Positions 21,589 through 31,707 of a stretch of 64,000 nucleotides of DNA are shown here, piece after piece. Each line of letters begins with the position of its first letter. The first letter of the stretch is position 1. The notes beneath the pieces were generated by a model. The model was not told the DNA's origin. It was given only the letters and a program-made list of their open reading frames with translations, and searched no databases. Both the position numbers and the translations under genes were made by a program. The DNA comes from Theocolax elegans (Eukaryota > Arthropoda > Insecta > Hymenoptera > Cerocephalidae): contig CM047428.1 in assembly GCA_026168455.1 (NCBI GenBank), positions 41,338,769 through 41,402,768 on the forward strand, given 5' to 3'.

Positions 21589-22808
21589 CCTATATTTTAG
21601 GATATGAATCGCGTTTTTATATTAAAACAAACAAAAAAACTGTAAATAAAAATATAAATCGAGTAGAAAATAATCGTTCGTTGGAGCTACCGAGAAGGTG
21701 ATTTCGCAGGGCGATTTTACCATTCCAAACAGATGAAACGAAAAAATCGACGCAGCTCGCGTTCAGTACCCTACGGGCGGGGATTCGCACGAAAGCGCGA
21801 GCGTGATCCCCTCCCGTAGACTCCCAAACGGGAAACTTGATTTTTGTCTAAAGCAGAAGATTTTGTTATCATTTATTATGATTCTTCAAGATTTTCCTCA
21901 AGTCGTTTTCCAATTACTAATAGTTGTATTCACTAGTATTTTATAACCTATATTTTAGGATATGAATCGCGTTTTTATATTAAAACAAACAAAAAAACTG
22001 TAAATAAAAATATAAATCGAGTAGAAAATAATCGTTCGTTGGAGCTACCGAGAAGGTGATTTCGCAGGGCGATTTTACCATTCCAAACAGATGAAACGAA
22101 ATAATCGACGCAGCTCGCGTTCCGTACACTACGGGCGGGGATTCGCAGGAAAGCGCGAGCGTGATCCCCTCCCGTAGACTTCCAAACGGGAAACTTGATT
22201 TTTGTCTAAAGCAGAAGAGTTTTGTTAGCATTTATAATGATTCTTCAAGATTTTCCTCAAGTCGTTTACCAATTACTAATAGTTGTATTCACTAGTATTT
22301 TATAACCTATAATTTAGGATATGAATCTCGTTTTTATATTAAAACAAACAAAAAAACTGTAAATAAAAATCTAAATAGAGTAGAAAATAATCGTTCGTTG
22401 GATCTACGGAGAAGGTGATTTCGTAGGGCGATTTTACCATTCCAAACAGATGAAACGAAATAATCGACGCAGCTCGCGTTCAGTACCCTACGGGCGAGGA
22501 TTCGCACGAAAGCGCGAGCGTGATCCCCTCCCGTAGACTCCCAAACGGGAAACTTGATTTTTGTCTAAAGCAGAAGAGTTTTGTTAGCATTCATAATGAT
22601 TCTTCAAGATTTTCCTCAAGTCTTTTCCCAATTACTAATAGTTGTATTCACTAGTATTTTATAACCTATATTTTAGGATATGAATCGCGTTTTTAAATTT
22701 AAACAAATAAAAAAACTGTAAATAAAAATATAAATAGAGTAGAAAATAATTGTTTGTTGGAGCTACGGAGAAGGTGATTTCGCAAGGCGATTTTACCATT
22801 CCAAACTG
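21589..22808. repeat. 359-bp tandem repeat, 3.4 copies
   Basis: The block beginning 'cctatattttaggatatgaa' starts at 21,589, 21,947, 22,306 and 22,665, giving periods of 358, 359 and 359 bp. The fourth copy stops at about 22,808 where the right arm of element B begins. Copies differ by only a few substitutions each. Each complete unit contains a GC-rich inverted repeat (ctacgggcgggga pairing with the reverse complement of tcccctcccgtag) in otherwise AT-rich DNA. Confidence 0.9.
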
Positions 22809-23440
22809 ATGCACCCAGATCTACAAGAAATACTTGGATAGTTGGTTCTGGTAGCTAAAGTACAACAAAAAGAAGAAGCTCAGGAGATTAGGTAATAGTA
22901 AATTATAATGTTTATAACTTATTAAGATATTTAGTTAGTGCTTTTACTTGAGGAAGTGATGACAATCCATTTGCCATTAATGTGCTGTCCGAAAAGATAC
23001 TAATTTTAGATATACTTTCAGAACATTCCAAGAAATGTACCAAACAACTGTTACAACGTATATTAAATCAGGTATATTCTACGATTCTACATTTCAATGG
23101 ATTATGGCAATGGAGCGATACAAGTTTTATTCTCTCTATTCTTGAAGTCAATGGTTCCATTGCTGAAGATGATGCGCTGTTTTGATTTCAGGTAATAAAC
23201 TTTTGCTTGGGGCTTGCGTATGTTATTAATTGAATTAACTGGTTATGTTAACGAAATCATAACTTCAAATCTTCCCAATCACATATTACTTACACAAATA
23301 CTTATATTACTGGATTTATCTACAGATCTATCTGTGAGCTGTGTGTGCTAAGGAGCGTATTCAAATGCCAACGTCCTAACGTGTTCGATGTCTAGGAAGG
23401 CTGTCTGACGCAGTTGCTGCTAGGTGATGAGTTTACTGTC

Positions 23441-23599
23441 CAGCCCAATATAACGCAATGAAGAGTCGGTGTTCTTCATGGTCATCTAATCGGGAGCTCG
23501 CCAAAATTTACATGTCCTATCCGAAAGGCCAAAGGTGGTATTTTGTGCTTTACAAGCATATATTTGTTAAAATAAATATATAAATATTGTTATACTAAC
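23441..23599. other. Short spacer between element B and the next fold-back
   Basis: Unclassified sequence starting 'cagcccaatataacgc'. No coding frame. Confidence 0.4.
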
Positions 23600-24274
23600 A
23601 ATATTTGTATGGGGTTTGCAAATTGCAAATATACATATATACATAAATTATATTTTCTTAGTCATGTCTTTTACGTTTTAATTATACATTTACAATGTCA
23701 TTATCACAAGATAGACCTTTTGTATACTTTTTTTGCATTAAGTGAAAATCATTGAATTCAGAATTTATTGTATTGTAATCTAGTTGGTCTCTTATGATAG
23801 AAAATTTCATTAGATTGAATCCGTACAAAGCCAATTTTTATGAAAGTTGAAGTAGAATGAATTGGGCTTAAAAAATTATAACTATTTACAAGATTGTACC
23901 CGCATCAATTTGGCGCCATCTTATTTAAGTTCACTGATTCAACATTAATTTTTGTCTACAAAAAAAACTATTTACCTTTCATACCCTGCTAGACAATACT
24001 TTTCGAAGCAAAATTGTTTGTAATTCTACTTGTTAAAATTCTGTTTTATTCTGATGGAATCAGATGAAATTCTCTATCGTAAGAGACCAAGTAGATTGCA
24101 GTACAATTAATATTTAATTAATGATCTTTACTCACTACAAAAAGAATAAAAAAGGTCTAGTTTGTGATATTCACATTTTGAAAATATAATTAAACAAATT
24201 AAAATTTGACTGATAAAATACAATTTAACTATATGTATATTTGCTATTCGCAATTCACAAACAAATATATCATA
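23600..24274. repeat. Fold-back element split by the Gypsy-1 insertion
   Basis: Inverted halves: the 'gtaatctagttggtctctta' region at about 23,775 pairs with 'taagagaccaagtagattgc' at about 24,080, and the pairing extends outward ('tttgcaaattgcaaatatac' at about 23,620 against the reverse complement near 24,250). Arms are about 75-80% alike by eye. Gypsy-1 inserted near its right end, and the displaced last bases are after 32,766. Confidence 0.6.
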
Positions 24275-25352
24275 TGTAACGGGGTACAATCTTTCGCGTC
24301 GGTAGGGGTAAAGGGATCGGTTGCTACGGCACTGCCTAGTTATACTCCCTAGGCGGTGCTCCGAGAGTGCGCGGCGGATTCAAATCAGTGAACCCCGCGC
24401 ACGACCTACCGTTGCGATGTCCGTTAACAACCGCGAGATCACTTGCCAATCTCGCGTCTTTGTACAGCTAAACCGTCGTGAGATGAAAAGGACCGCGAAG
24501 AAAAGTGATAAATTCGCGGTAAGTTTACCTCGGCCGCTCCTGAAACGGAGAGGGCGGTATTCGGGATAACGGGAATAACGTACGCCGGTAATCAATAATC
24601 AAACTCGTACTCGGATATTGATTACATATGAATTTTATTCAAGTTAAAGAAATATAAATACAGTTTAACATAAAACAAAGATTTAACAAAAGCCGTATAT
24701 AGGCCGCGTGAGGTCTCGCGACGAGGTGTAACCGCCGGGGTTACTCGTACTTTCTCTCTTTCTAGCACGCGTACGCGGTCGCCCGTTAGCTTCCTCGCCG
24801 TCGACGCGCGCGGACGAGATCCGTCGATTCCTAATTTAGTTATAGCCGTAAAGACAGAGTCTTAAAGACTCTATCTTTACGGCTTCGGCGGCTCGCGAGT
24901 GGTGCACCACGTACCTTATCTCCCCGTCGATGCGCTTGGCTTCGCCTGTTTCCCTACTCTCCGTCGGGCTCTCGCGCGCGGCAACTTCGCCGTCCTCGCA
25001 GGTTCCTGGGAGTCTCTGGAGCTGTGCACTCGACACCAGCACACTCACTCCACAAAATCACTCGTTCTTTACGGCACGAAACCCAGAACCTGAGCAAGAA
25101 TCCGCGATAACGATTCTTGTCCTCTTGCCACGAATTAGCAAGGAAAACGTTACCGGCGACGTGTCTATCTATGATGACTCGCATAAACTCTCCATCTACT
25201 CTCCTCAGTCAGCTTGCGCGTCGGACCATTATTAGTCCTTACGCGGCTTACGCGCGGGCTTTCCCGATCACCTACGAGCTTTTCCGATCGTCACTCGCGC
25301 TCGTTATAAGGTATAGTTTCATACGCATAAGAGTATGTAGCTTACCTTTACA
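24275..25352 (-). repeat. Gypsy-1 3' LTR
   Basis: Starts TGTAAAGG and ends CCGTTACA on the minus strand. It is 1078 bp, longer than the partner mainly by two short insertions: about 14 bp near 24,853, where 'gacagagtct' is partly doubled, and 9 bp near 25,240. Confidence 0.92.
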
Positions 25353-25361
25353 CCCCCTACC
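25353..25361 (-). promoter_or_regulatory. Polypurine tract of Gypsy-1
   Basis: GGTAGGGGG on the minus strand directly abuts the 3' LTR, the usual place for the plus-strand DNA primer. Confidence 0.7.
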
Positions 25362-25584
25362 AGATTCCACGTACACTGGACGTGTGTATCTGAGATTCGC
25401 GGGTGCAGGATCGGGATAGGGCTCGGATGCCCAAGCTTTGGCCACGAAACTTCTGAGATCTAGTCGTCCAGAGCGAGCTAGGGGCTCTCAATTTGCTCGT
25501 TCCGTGGCAGAGGAGAGTTTAATCCAAAAGGAGCCTTCAGAGATGGGTGTCGGCTGCTAGCCTTGGTACTGTTTGGGTATTCCC

Positions 25585-26656
25585 TTATTTCGGGTTCTTC
25601 CTTGGACGACCCCTACCACGCTTCCGTTCTGTTTCACTAACGCTAGTGCGCGGTTCTATGGCCCTGTTTGTCGGACGGACGACCACCCTAGCGGTTTTCC
25701 GCGGACGACCCCTTCCCTTTTTCGTCGGAACGCTCGCTGTGGGCCTCGGCTCCCCGCTGGGAGCGGCCGGAGAGTACATTTTTCGCTCGAGGTGTCTTCG
25801 CTCGCAGGAGGCGGGTCGCTCGTCGCCTCTTCGTCCATCGTCGGTTGGGCGACGTCGTCAACTTCGGCCAGAGGCATTCCGTTGTCGGGCACGTAGGGCT
25901 CGAGATGTTCGGCGTGTATCATCTCCTCGTCGCCTTGCCCGTCCTGAATAAGGTACGTGTGTAAACCTTTTGTCTGGACAACCACGTATGGGCCTACATA
26001 CTTTGGTGCCAACTTAGAGGTTGTCTTGTCAGCGCTGGAAGACTGGACTCTGTTCTTTTTCCAAACAAGATCGCCTATCTCAAAGTTTTCGTCTCGACGC
26101 CCGGCGTTGAAATATACGGCTTGTCTCGCTTGAGCTGCGGCGGCATTCTCGGAGGCCACTTTGTGCAACTCGGTTTGCCTGGACAGTCTCTCAGACCAGT
26201 CCTGGAGCCGCTGCTGATCAAACCGTTCTTGTGCGAGCTCTTCTTGCTCTCGCCGGTCCGTGCTAGCTGGCTCTGGCTGTCGACCGTAGTTCAACATTGC
26301 CGGGCTCCACCCTGTCGAGCTTTGAACCGCTGTGTTTATCGCAAACACTAATTCCGGTAGCTTTTCGTCCCAGCTGGTATGCTTTTCCTTGATGTACGAA
26401 GCTACCATTGTCTTAAGCGTGCGGTTCGACCTTTCTACGGGGTTTGCTCGAGGGTGGTAAGGAGGTGTCGTCGTATGGTACACTCCCTTCTCTTTGAGAT
26501 AGTCGTCGACCATCTTGTTTTTGAACTCGGTCCCATTACCGGAGTGAAATACTTCCGGCGTGCCGAAACGCATGAGGACACGCTCGTGTAACTCCTTTAC
26601 TATGGTCTTTGCGTTTGCTTTTCTAATTGGGACCGCTTCAATCCAGCCATTAGACC
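25585..26656 (-). pseudogene. Gypsy-1 integrase, defective, with AT-hook tail
   Basis: Second half of the integrase. The part with 'NGWIEAVPIRKANAKT' begins near 26,650, directly after an internal deletion that removed the region with the first catalytic Asp. The second motif reads 'HSGNGTEF', with Gly where the catalytic Asp is expected. The Glu motif 'HPRANPVERSNRTLK' is intact. A C-terminal segment with 'KYVGPYVVV' and 'HAEHLEPY' is the usual Gypsy integrase tail. In another frame at 25,585-25,779 there are two AT-hook cores ('GRGRPRKTA', 'RGRGRPRKNPK'), so a frameshift separates body and tail. Integration activity is not expected from this copy. Confidence 0.8.
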
Positions 26657-27195
26657 TCTAGGCGGTTGCTGCTCTATCTTACACTGCTGGCAGATTTGAC
26701 ATTTCCGCACGTAGTCACCTACCTCCGCGTAGTATCGGGGCCAACAGTATAATCTGGCAACCCGTGCGAAAGTCTTTTCACGACCTAAGTGGCCAGCAGT
26801 TGAATCGTCGTGACATTCTCTTAGAATCGACGGGCGATTCTCTTGAGGCACTACCATCTTCCATGCCTCAGGGTCTTCCATAACGTCCTCTAAGGTGGGG
26901 TCAGGCCGGTAAGTATATAGATTTCCCCCTACTACTTTCCATTCGGGGAATTCCCGTGGTCTCTCTGATACATCCTTTACCCATGCGAGGTACCACGGGT
27001 CAACAGTAGTGTCGCTCCAAGAGACCGAGGCTATCGTCGGCTCTCCTTCTTCATACATTCTGGAGAGCGCGTCTGGAACATGATTAAGCGCACCTTTCTT
27101 GTGCTCAATCGTGAAGGTGTGCGCTTGGAATTCGAGAGCCCATCTTGCGAGACGACTCGTTGGGTTGCGCATATTGCAGAGCCAACGCAAACTGT
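26600..27195 (-). pseudogene. Gypsy-1 end of RNase H and integrase zinc-binding domain
   Basis: Open frame of about 196 codons that begins inside the RNase H/connection region ('LARWALEFQ', 'HVPDALSR'). It carries the HHCC zinc-binding domain of the integrase: His residues in 'CHDDSTAGHLG' and cysteines in 'KCQICQQCK'. A frameshift near 27,190 separates it from the RT/RNase H frame upstream. An internal deletion at about 26,645 separates it from the rest of the integrase. Confidence 0.82.
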
Positions 27196-28250
27196 TGTGG
27201 TCGAAACTCGTAACCTTCTATATACTGCCTGAACTTCTTTATTGCCCAGACAACGGCTAAACATTCTCGTTCGGTGACACTGTAATTCCTCTCGTCTGGG
27301 GACAAGATCCGACTTGCGTACTCCAAAACTCTTTCGTCTCCATCCACGAGTTGGAGTAGCACAGCCCCTATACCGGTGTCACTGGCGTCTGTCTGCAGTA
27401 TGTACTGCCCATTTGGGACAGGACGCTGCAGAATCGGTGCTGTCATTAAGACGGCCTTGAGCTGTTGGAAGGCTTGCTCTTGCTCATCAAGCCACTCATA
27501 CCGCTGGTTCTTCTTGGTTAAACGCGTCAAGGGTTCTGCGATTGTCGCGTAATCCGGCATAAATCGCCTATGCCAAGAAGCCATACCGAGGAAACGGCGA
27601 AGCTGTTTAATATTCTTCGGAGCCGGATACTCTTTTATCGGCTCTATCTTGGCGGGATCGGGACGTACTCCGTCCCGGTTTACCAGTACGCCAGGATACT
27701 TAACCTCTGACTTACAAAAAACGCACTTATCCCGGTTTATTGAAAGTCCAGCTTCTGCCAGTCTTTTAAGGACTTCCTCTAGGTAACGCTTATGATCCTC
27801 GAATGTCTCCGACACGACGATAATATCATCAAGGTAAGCATAAGCGTGCGGCGCCAGGTCTGGTCCTACGACTTGGTCTATCATTCGTTGAAAGGTCGCT
27901 CCCGCGTATGCCAATCCGTACGGCATCCTCGTGAACTGGAACAGTCCCAATCCAGGAACTGTGAAAGCAGTAATAGGGCGCGACTCGACTTGCAACGGTA
28001 TCTGATGATAGGCGCAATTCATGTCGAGAGTGGAGATATAGCGAGCCTTTCTTAGTTTGCGCAGTATATCATGCATGAAAGGCAAAGGATATGCATCTGG
28101 TTTTGTTAAAGCGTTGACTTTCCTGAAGTTGATACAAAACTGTCTAGAATTGTCATCCTTTCTCGCCATCACCACCGGGCTGGACCATCCGCCGGTCGAG
28201 GGCTCAAAGACCCCGGAGTCAAGCATCTCCTTCACTTGGCGGTGCATTTC
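27105..28250 (-). pseudogene. Gypsy-1 reverse transcriptase and RNase H
   Basis: A 380-codon open frame with Gypsy RT motifs: 'SSPVVMARK', 'FCINFRKVNALT', 'LDMNCAYHQIPL', 'FTRMPYGLAYAGATFQ', the catalytic 'YLDD', 'RFLGMASWHRRF', then RNase H 'LQTDASDTGIGAVL' and 'TERECLAVVWAIKKF'. The RT active site is intact. The frame is closed at its 5' side by a single TAA just before 28,250, where a sense codon would be expected, and shifts at about 27,190. Product: RNA-directed DNA polymerase with RNase H, within a Gag-Pol polyprotein. Confidence 0.88.
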
Positions 28251-29012
28251 TTCTTAGATTTTGTCCGAGACCGGGTAGTACCACTGCTTGATCGGCTTGG
28301 CTGATCCGACGTCGATTGTGTGCTCGACGTCATGAGGTCGACCGATCTTTGGCATGGTGTTGGATGGAACTCGGTCCAACAGCTGACGCAATTCCTCGCG
28401 TTGACTGTCGGTTGCGTCAGCAACCCCTGCTGACGATAAGGAAGCCGTACCCGGAGGAACAGCTGATCAGCGTCTGGGTCTAGAACTGCACGAAATGCAC
28501 GTACGAAATTGACTCCTACGTAACATTCGGCGTCCAGATTTGGCATAATGGCAACCCTGAGCTTCTTGGTCTCACCACCGATGGTGAAAGGCAACATTAC
28601 GTGCCCACTCAGTGGTTGTGCATGTCCATCAGCCAATTTCACTCTCCCCGCGTTTTCGGTAGAGAGTGATTTTCCCAGGGCGGTAGCGATTGTGAGGCCA
28701 TTAGACCCCATTACCGTCGTCAAAGCTCCTGGATCGTACAGGGCTCTGATCCGGAAATCGCCTATTTCCGCTTGGAGCCACCAGCGCGTCTCGTCCTCTG
28801 GACGGTAACTCCGGTGTGGCTCCTGCTGACCTTGAGGACTAGAATCTTGGGAATCGATTCCCTTTCTGTGCTCCTCTGGCTTCAACGAGTCTATCCCGCC
28901 GCGGATGAGCTCCGCGCGGTCTCGTTCATTCCGTGGGCCCGAGGTTCTGGGCATCTCGGGGACTCTCTGGCCCTTGGGTTCGGCCCGAGTCCCGTTTAGC
29001 CGCTCCCGGAGG
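28250..29012 (-). pseudogene. Gypsy-1 protease and linker, frameshifted
   Basis: The pol frame can be read from directly behind the slippery site at 29,014-29,020 through a hydrophilic linker into an aspartic protease. The active-site triad reads D-P-G ('LYDPGALTTVMG') rather than D-S/T-G, so the usual hydroxyl residue is missing. The flap/core is still recognisable ('VKLADGHAQPL', 'CYVGVNFVRAF'). A one-base change near 28,440 throws the reading into another frame, which ends at about 28,232. The original frame continues to the stop next to the RT. Confidence 0.8.
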
Positions 29013-30792
29013 CGTTTCCCTTATTGCAGTCAGGGCAATGGCGGTGGAAATATGCAAGCTTACCGCACCCATAGCAGGAAATCGGTTTGCTCGGATCAAA
29101 GGGCGTCCTGCTTGGCCCTCCTTCCGCGCTCTTTCCGCCGCGGGGCTTCTCGTATTGGCCCCTCTGCTCTCCGGGCCGGTTCGGCGGTCTCTTTTTCTGA
29201 GCAAACCGTCGTCCACTCTTGGGACTTCCTGATTTGCTACTCCCGGCTGCGCTCCCGTTCTCATTTGGTAGCAACTTCTTCAGCTGGGTGAGAATCGCGT
29301 CCAGCTCCACCAGATTCTTGCCGGTGGTGGATTTATCGGATTCCACCGCTGCTACCTTTGCCTTCGGAGGAGCCTTCTCTGACTTCTTCTTGGCCTTATA
29401 CGCGAACTCCGGCCGCACCAGCTCCCCTTCCATTGGAGGTGGTTTGTAGAGCTTTTCGCGCTCTTGCAGCCTCTCCGCTTTGCGGGCCAAGTCAAACAGC
29501 TGGTCGATCGTCTGCGCCTCGATTCGCTTGAACCGGCGCTGGATTCTCGGCAGCATGTTTCGGTAGAGGTGATCTACCTGGTTCCTCTCGCTAGGCTTGG
29601 GGACGAGCTCTTGTAGCATGCCTATCATGCAATTCATGTACTCACGTACCGGTTCGTCTTCGACCTGAGTACGTGAGGTGCATTCAAGGATCAGCTTCTC
29701 TTGGTAAGTTTCGCTGGCTCCGTACCAGCGTTTGATTGAGCACGTGAATTCGTCCCAATTCCTGCACTTTCCTTTGTTATTGCGGTACCACCTTGCGGCG
29801 TCTTCCACTAACAACTGCGAAAGAGAAGAAAGGACTTCATCCTGCGTCATGTTTGCTAGGACTCTGCAGTCGTCCACGCGCTCTAAGAAGCTGTTAATGC
29901 TCTCGCTTCCGTCCCCTGAGAACTTTATTCCCCACTTTCTCACGATCTCGCCTCGGTCGCGTGTGGGGTTAAATGAGCGCGAAGCCCAGGACGGTTGTTC
30001 TTGGACGCACGACGCTTGGGGCCTTAAGGGTGAACTTTCTTCACATGGGGGCCTTCCTGGTACCCAGATGTCTCCCCCCTCCCAAGCTCCGCCCAGGGTG
30101 GCGCTAGGAGCTGGTCCTGGCGTTTGGGGCTGTAGTCGTGCGTCCTCTTGCTGAACCGGTGATTCCTCTGGCCGGTAGCAGGTATACGCTCTTTGGGACG
30201 TCATATGGCTTACGGCATCGGTTAGCCTCGTTATCTGTGCCGCCATACTTTCCATTTGCACTTGTAGAGCTTTTGTCTTGGCAATTTGTTCTGCCAGACA
30301 TGTGGAGAATAGCCGCGGCACATCAAATGGCGTTCTATCGGTCACTATTAGCGTTATCCAGTCAGATTGACTACCCCTGCGACTGGATTGGCTGCTAGAC
30401 TGGCCCTCCTCTGGGGCTGTTAGCAGGTCCTCGCTAGGTAGTCGGGTCGTACGATTGAGATTTTCCTCAATCAGGTGCGTACCTCTCTCATCAGGTAACG
30501 CTCCTGGCGTTTTCTCTCCGACTCGGCGGATCACTTCTGTCCGCTGCTCGACCCGCCTTATCCGGTCATTGACGGTGTCAGTTTCTTGACTGAACTCGAC
30601 GGCCGAATAATTTCCTAGCAGCCATTGCTGTAGACGTTCCGTCTTTTGATAGCGGGAACCATCAAGTCGAAGCTCCATCTGTTCTAGGTGAGCCACGATT
30701 TGTGCTGCGTTTTGGGTGTGGATCCACTCGTCCACCTGCACTATAATGTCCTCGTCTCGTTGGGCCAAACTGTCGGCGTTTCGGTCGGCCAT
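28996..30792 (-). CDS. Gypsy-1 Gag polyprotein
   Basis: An open 598-residue Gag starting at ATG 30,792 ('MADRNADSLAQRDED') with no internal stop. It forms the virus-like particle and packages element RNA. Residues of about 285-440 form the Gag core ('WGIKFSGDGSESINSFLERV', 'DAARWYRNNKGKCRNW', 'PVREYMNCM', 'RRFKRIEAQTIDQL'). A basic stretch (about 445-565) follows. The C-terminus has one zinc knuckle at about 573-589, 'CYGCGKLAYFHRHC', in which the zinc-binding His is replaced by Tyr. Gag ends 15 nt after a GGGAAAC slippery heptamer, and pol lies in the -1 frame. Confidence 0.88.
   Translation of the reverse strand: MADRNADSLAQRDEDIIVQVDEWIHTQNAAQIVAHLEQMELRLDGSRYQKTERLQQWLLGNYSAVEFSQETDTVNDRIRRVEQRTEVIRRVGEKTPGALPDERGTHLIEENLNRTTRLPSEDLLTAPEEGQSSSQSSRRGSQSDWITLIVTDRTPFDVPRLFSTCLAEQIAKTKALQVQMESMAAQITRLTDAVSHMTSQRAYTCYRPEESPVQQEDARLQPQTPGPAPSATLGGAWEGGDIWVPGRPPCEESSPLRPQASCVQEQPSWASRSFNPTRDRGEIVRKWGIKFSGDGSESINSFLERVDDCRVLANMTQDEVLSSLSQLLVEDAARWYRNNKGKCRNWDEFTCSIKRWYGASETYQEKLILECTSRTQVEDEPVREYMNCMIGMLQELVPKPSERNQVDHLYRNMLPRIQRRFKRIEAQTIDQLFDLARKAERLQEREKLYKPPPMEGELVRPEFAYKAKKKSEKAPPKAKVAAVESDKSTTGKNLVELDAILTQLKKLLPNENGSAAGSSKSGSPKSGRRFAQKKRPPNRPGEQRGQYEKPRGGKSAEGGPSRTPFDPSKPISCYGCGKLAYFHRHCPDCNKGNASGSG
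29014..29020 (-). promoter_or_regulatory. Programmed -1 ribosomal frameshift site GGGAAAC (Gypsy-1 gag-pol)
   Basis: On the minus strand Gag codons read AAG-GGA-AAC, so the heptamer G-GGA-AAC is in the exact register for -1 slippage. The Gag stop TAA follows after 15 nt. The -1 frame from here leads without a stop into the protease ORF. Downstream (about 28,952-28,993) GGGACTC and GAGTCCC can form a 7-bp stem, with GGCC/GGCC inside. The same heptamer and spacing occur in Gypsy-3. Confidence 0.75.
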
Positions 30793-31707
30793 TGCGCTTA
30801 TTTAATTATCGCTCGCGGATAACTTCAAATAAACAAAAATCTCTATTTTTGGTGCACTGTGGCCTGGCGTGCGCAAGGTTATTCTATTTTAATTTGCGTG
30901 GCAGCAAAGAACAATTAAAATTATTGGGCCAAAAGTTGAAGGAATTATCTTTTCCCTAAGATATATAGCCACTCACTTGAATCTGCTATCCGCAAATACA
31001 TTTCTAGCTTTTCGGACAGGTTCTCTTGAACTCTATTATCAGTCACTAGAGAACTATCAAAGAAAACCGAGGACAATTTGAATTTAAAATTAATAATATA
31101 CAAGATTTTTCTTATCTACTCGTTAATTTAAATTGTTAACCTGGCTCGAGGTCTATCGCAACTAAATCTTCTTAAATTAGTGAATTGAAATAAATTAAGT
31201 AACTTAATCACAGACAAATTAATATCTTATCGTTATCTAAATTATTTAAACGGCACGCATGACCTCCTTACAATCGCATAAACATGGATTTGTTATCCTA
31301 ATCTATAAATATTAGGACGTCGGGCCAGGTTATGTCCGTCCGAAAAGCTTCAATTCTACCAGGTTCAAGTTTGTAACCTTGCGCAGGCTTTACAATTCGC
31401 TTCGTTGAATTTTGAGTCAATTATTTACGAATAATTGTCTCAATCCGCCGAAAACGAGACGATTCGAAAGAGAGAGAGAGATGGAAATTAAACTAATTGA
31501 GTCGCAGGATCGACCTCACGTTGTGGTATTTGTCCGCAAATACCACGGCGGCTTTTCGGCTTTTACTACCCACTTGGTAGTAAAAGCTTTATTCTTGTTA
31601 AAAATTTCTTACTATTAAATAAATAAAGTTTTCGTAAGATTAATTATCACTTCTCTGTGAGAATTAATCCGGCGTAATCCCTAATCCACACGTATTTGGG
31701 CGCCAGT
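30793..31707 (-). other. Gypsy-1 5' leader
   Basis: Non-coding, about 0.9 kb, between primer-binding site and gag. AT-rich, with a purine run (gagagagagag near 31,470) and small inverted repeats ('gtggtatttg...caaataccac' near 31,522). Expected to carry RNA packaging signals, which cannot be identified by eye. Confidence 0.6.
31690..31705 (-). promoter_or_regulatory. tRNA primer-binding site of Gypsy-1
   Basis: Two bases inside the 5' LTR the minus strand reads TGGCGCCCAAATACGT, a standard TGG-starting site complementary to a tRNA 3' end. The particular tRNA is not certain. Confidence 0.75.

Larger units (their letters stand above)
19704..23440. mobile_element. Inverted-repeat element B with 0.65 kb arms and an inner tandem array
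   Basis: Inverted arms at 19,704-20,399 and 22,811-23,440 share the outer end 'gacagtaaactcatcacc' and its reverse complement. The left arm is longer by a roughly 66 bp internal segment near 19,840-19,905. Each arm holds a 67-codon frame starting 'MLSEKILILDILSEHSK' (20,025-20,228 minus; 22,982-23,185 plus). In that frame the sequence 'QR(I)(S/L)NQ' is followed by GT, as an exon end would be, so a captured exon is possible. The left edge coincides within 3 bp with the inner edge of arm A. No transposase found; the class of the element is unknown. Confidence 0.7.

Noticed and set aside
24321..25420. Open frames repeated at 24.3-25.4 kb and 31.7-32.65 kb
   Set aside because: They lie within the two Gypsy-1 LTRs and are duplicated for that reason.
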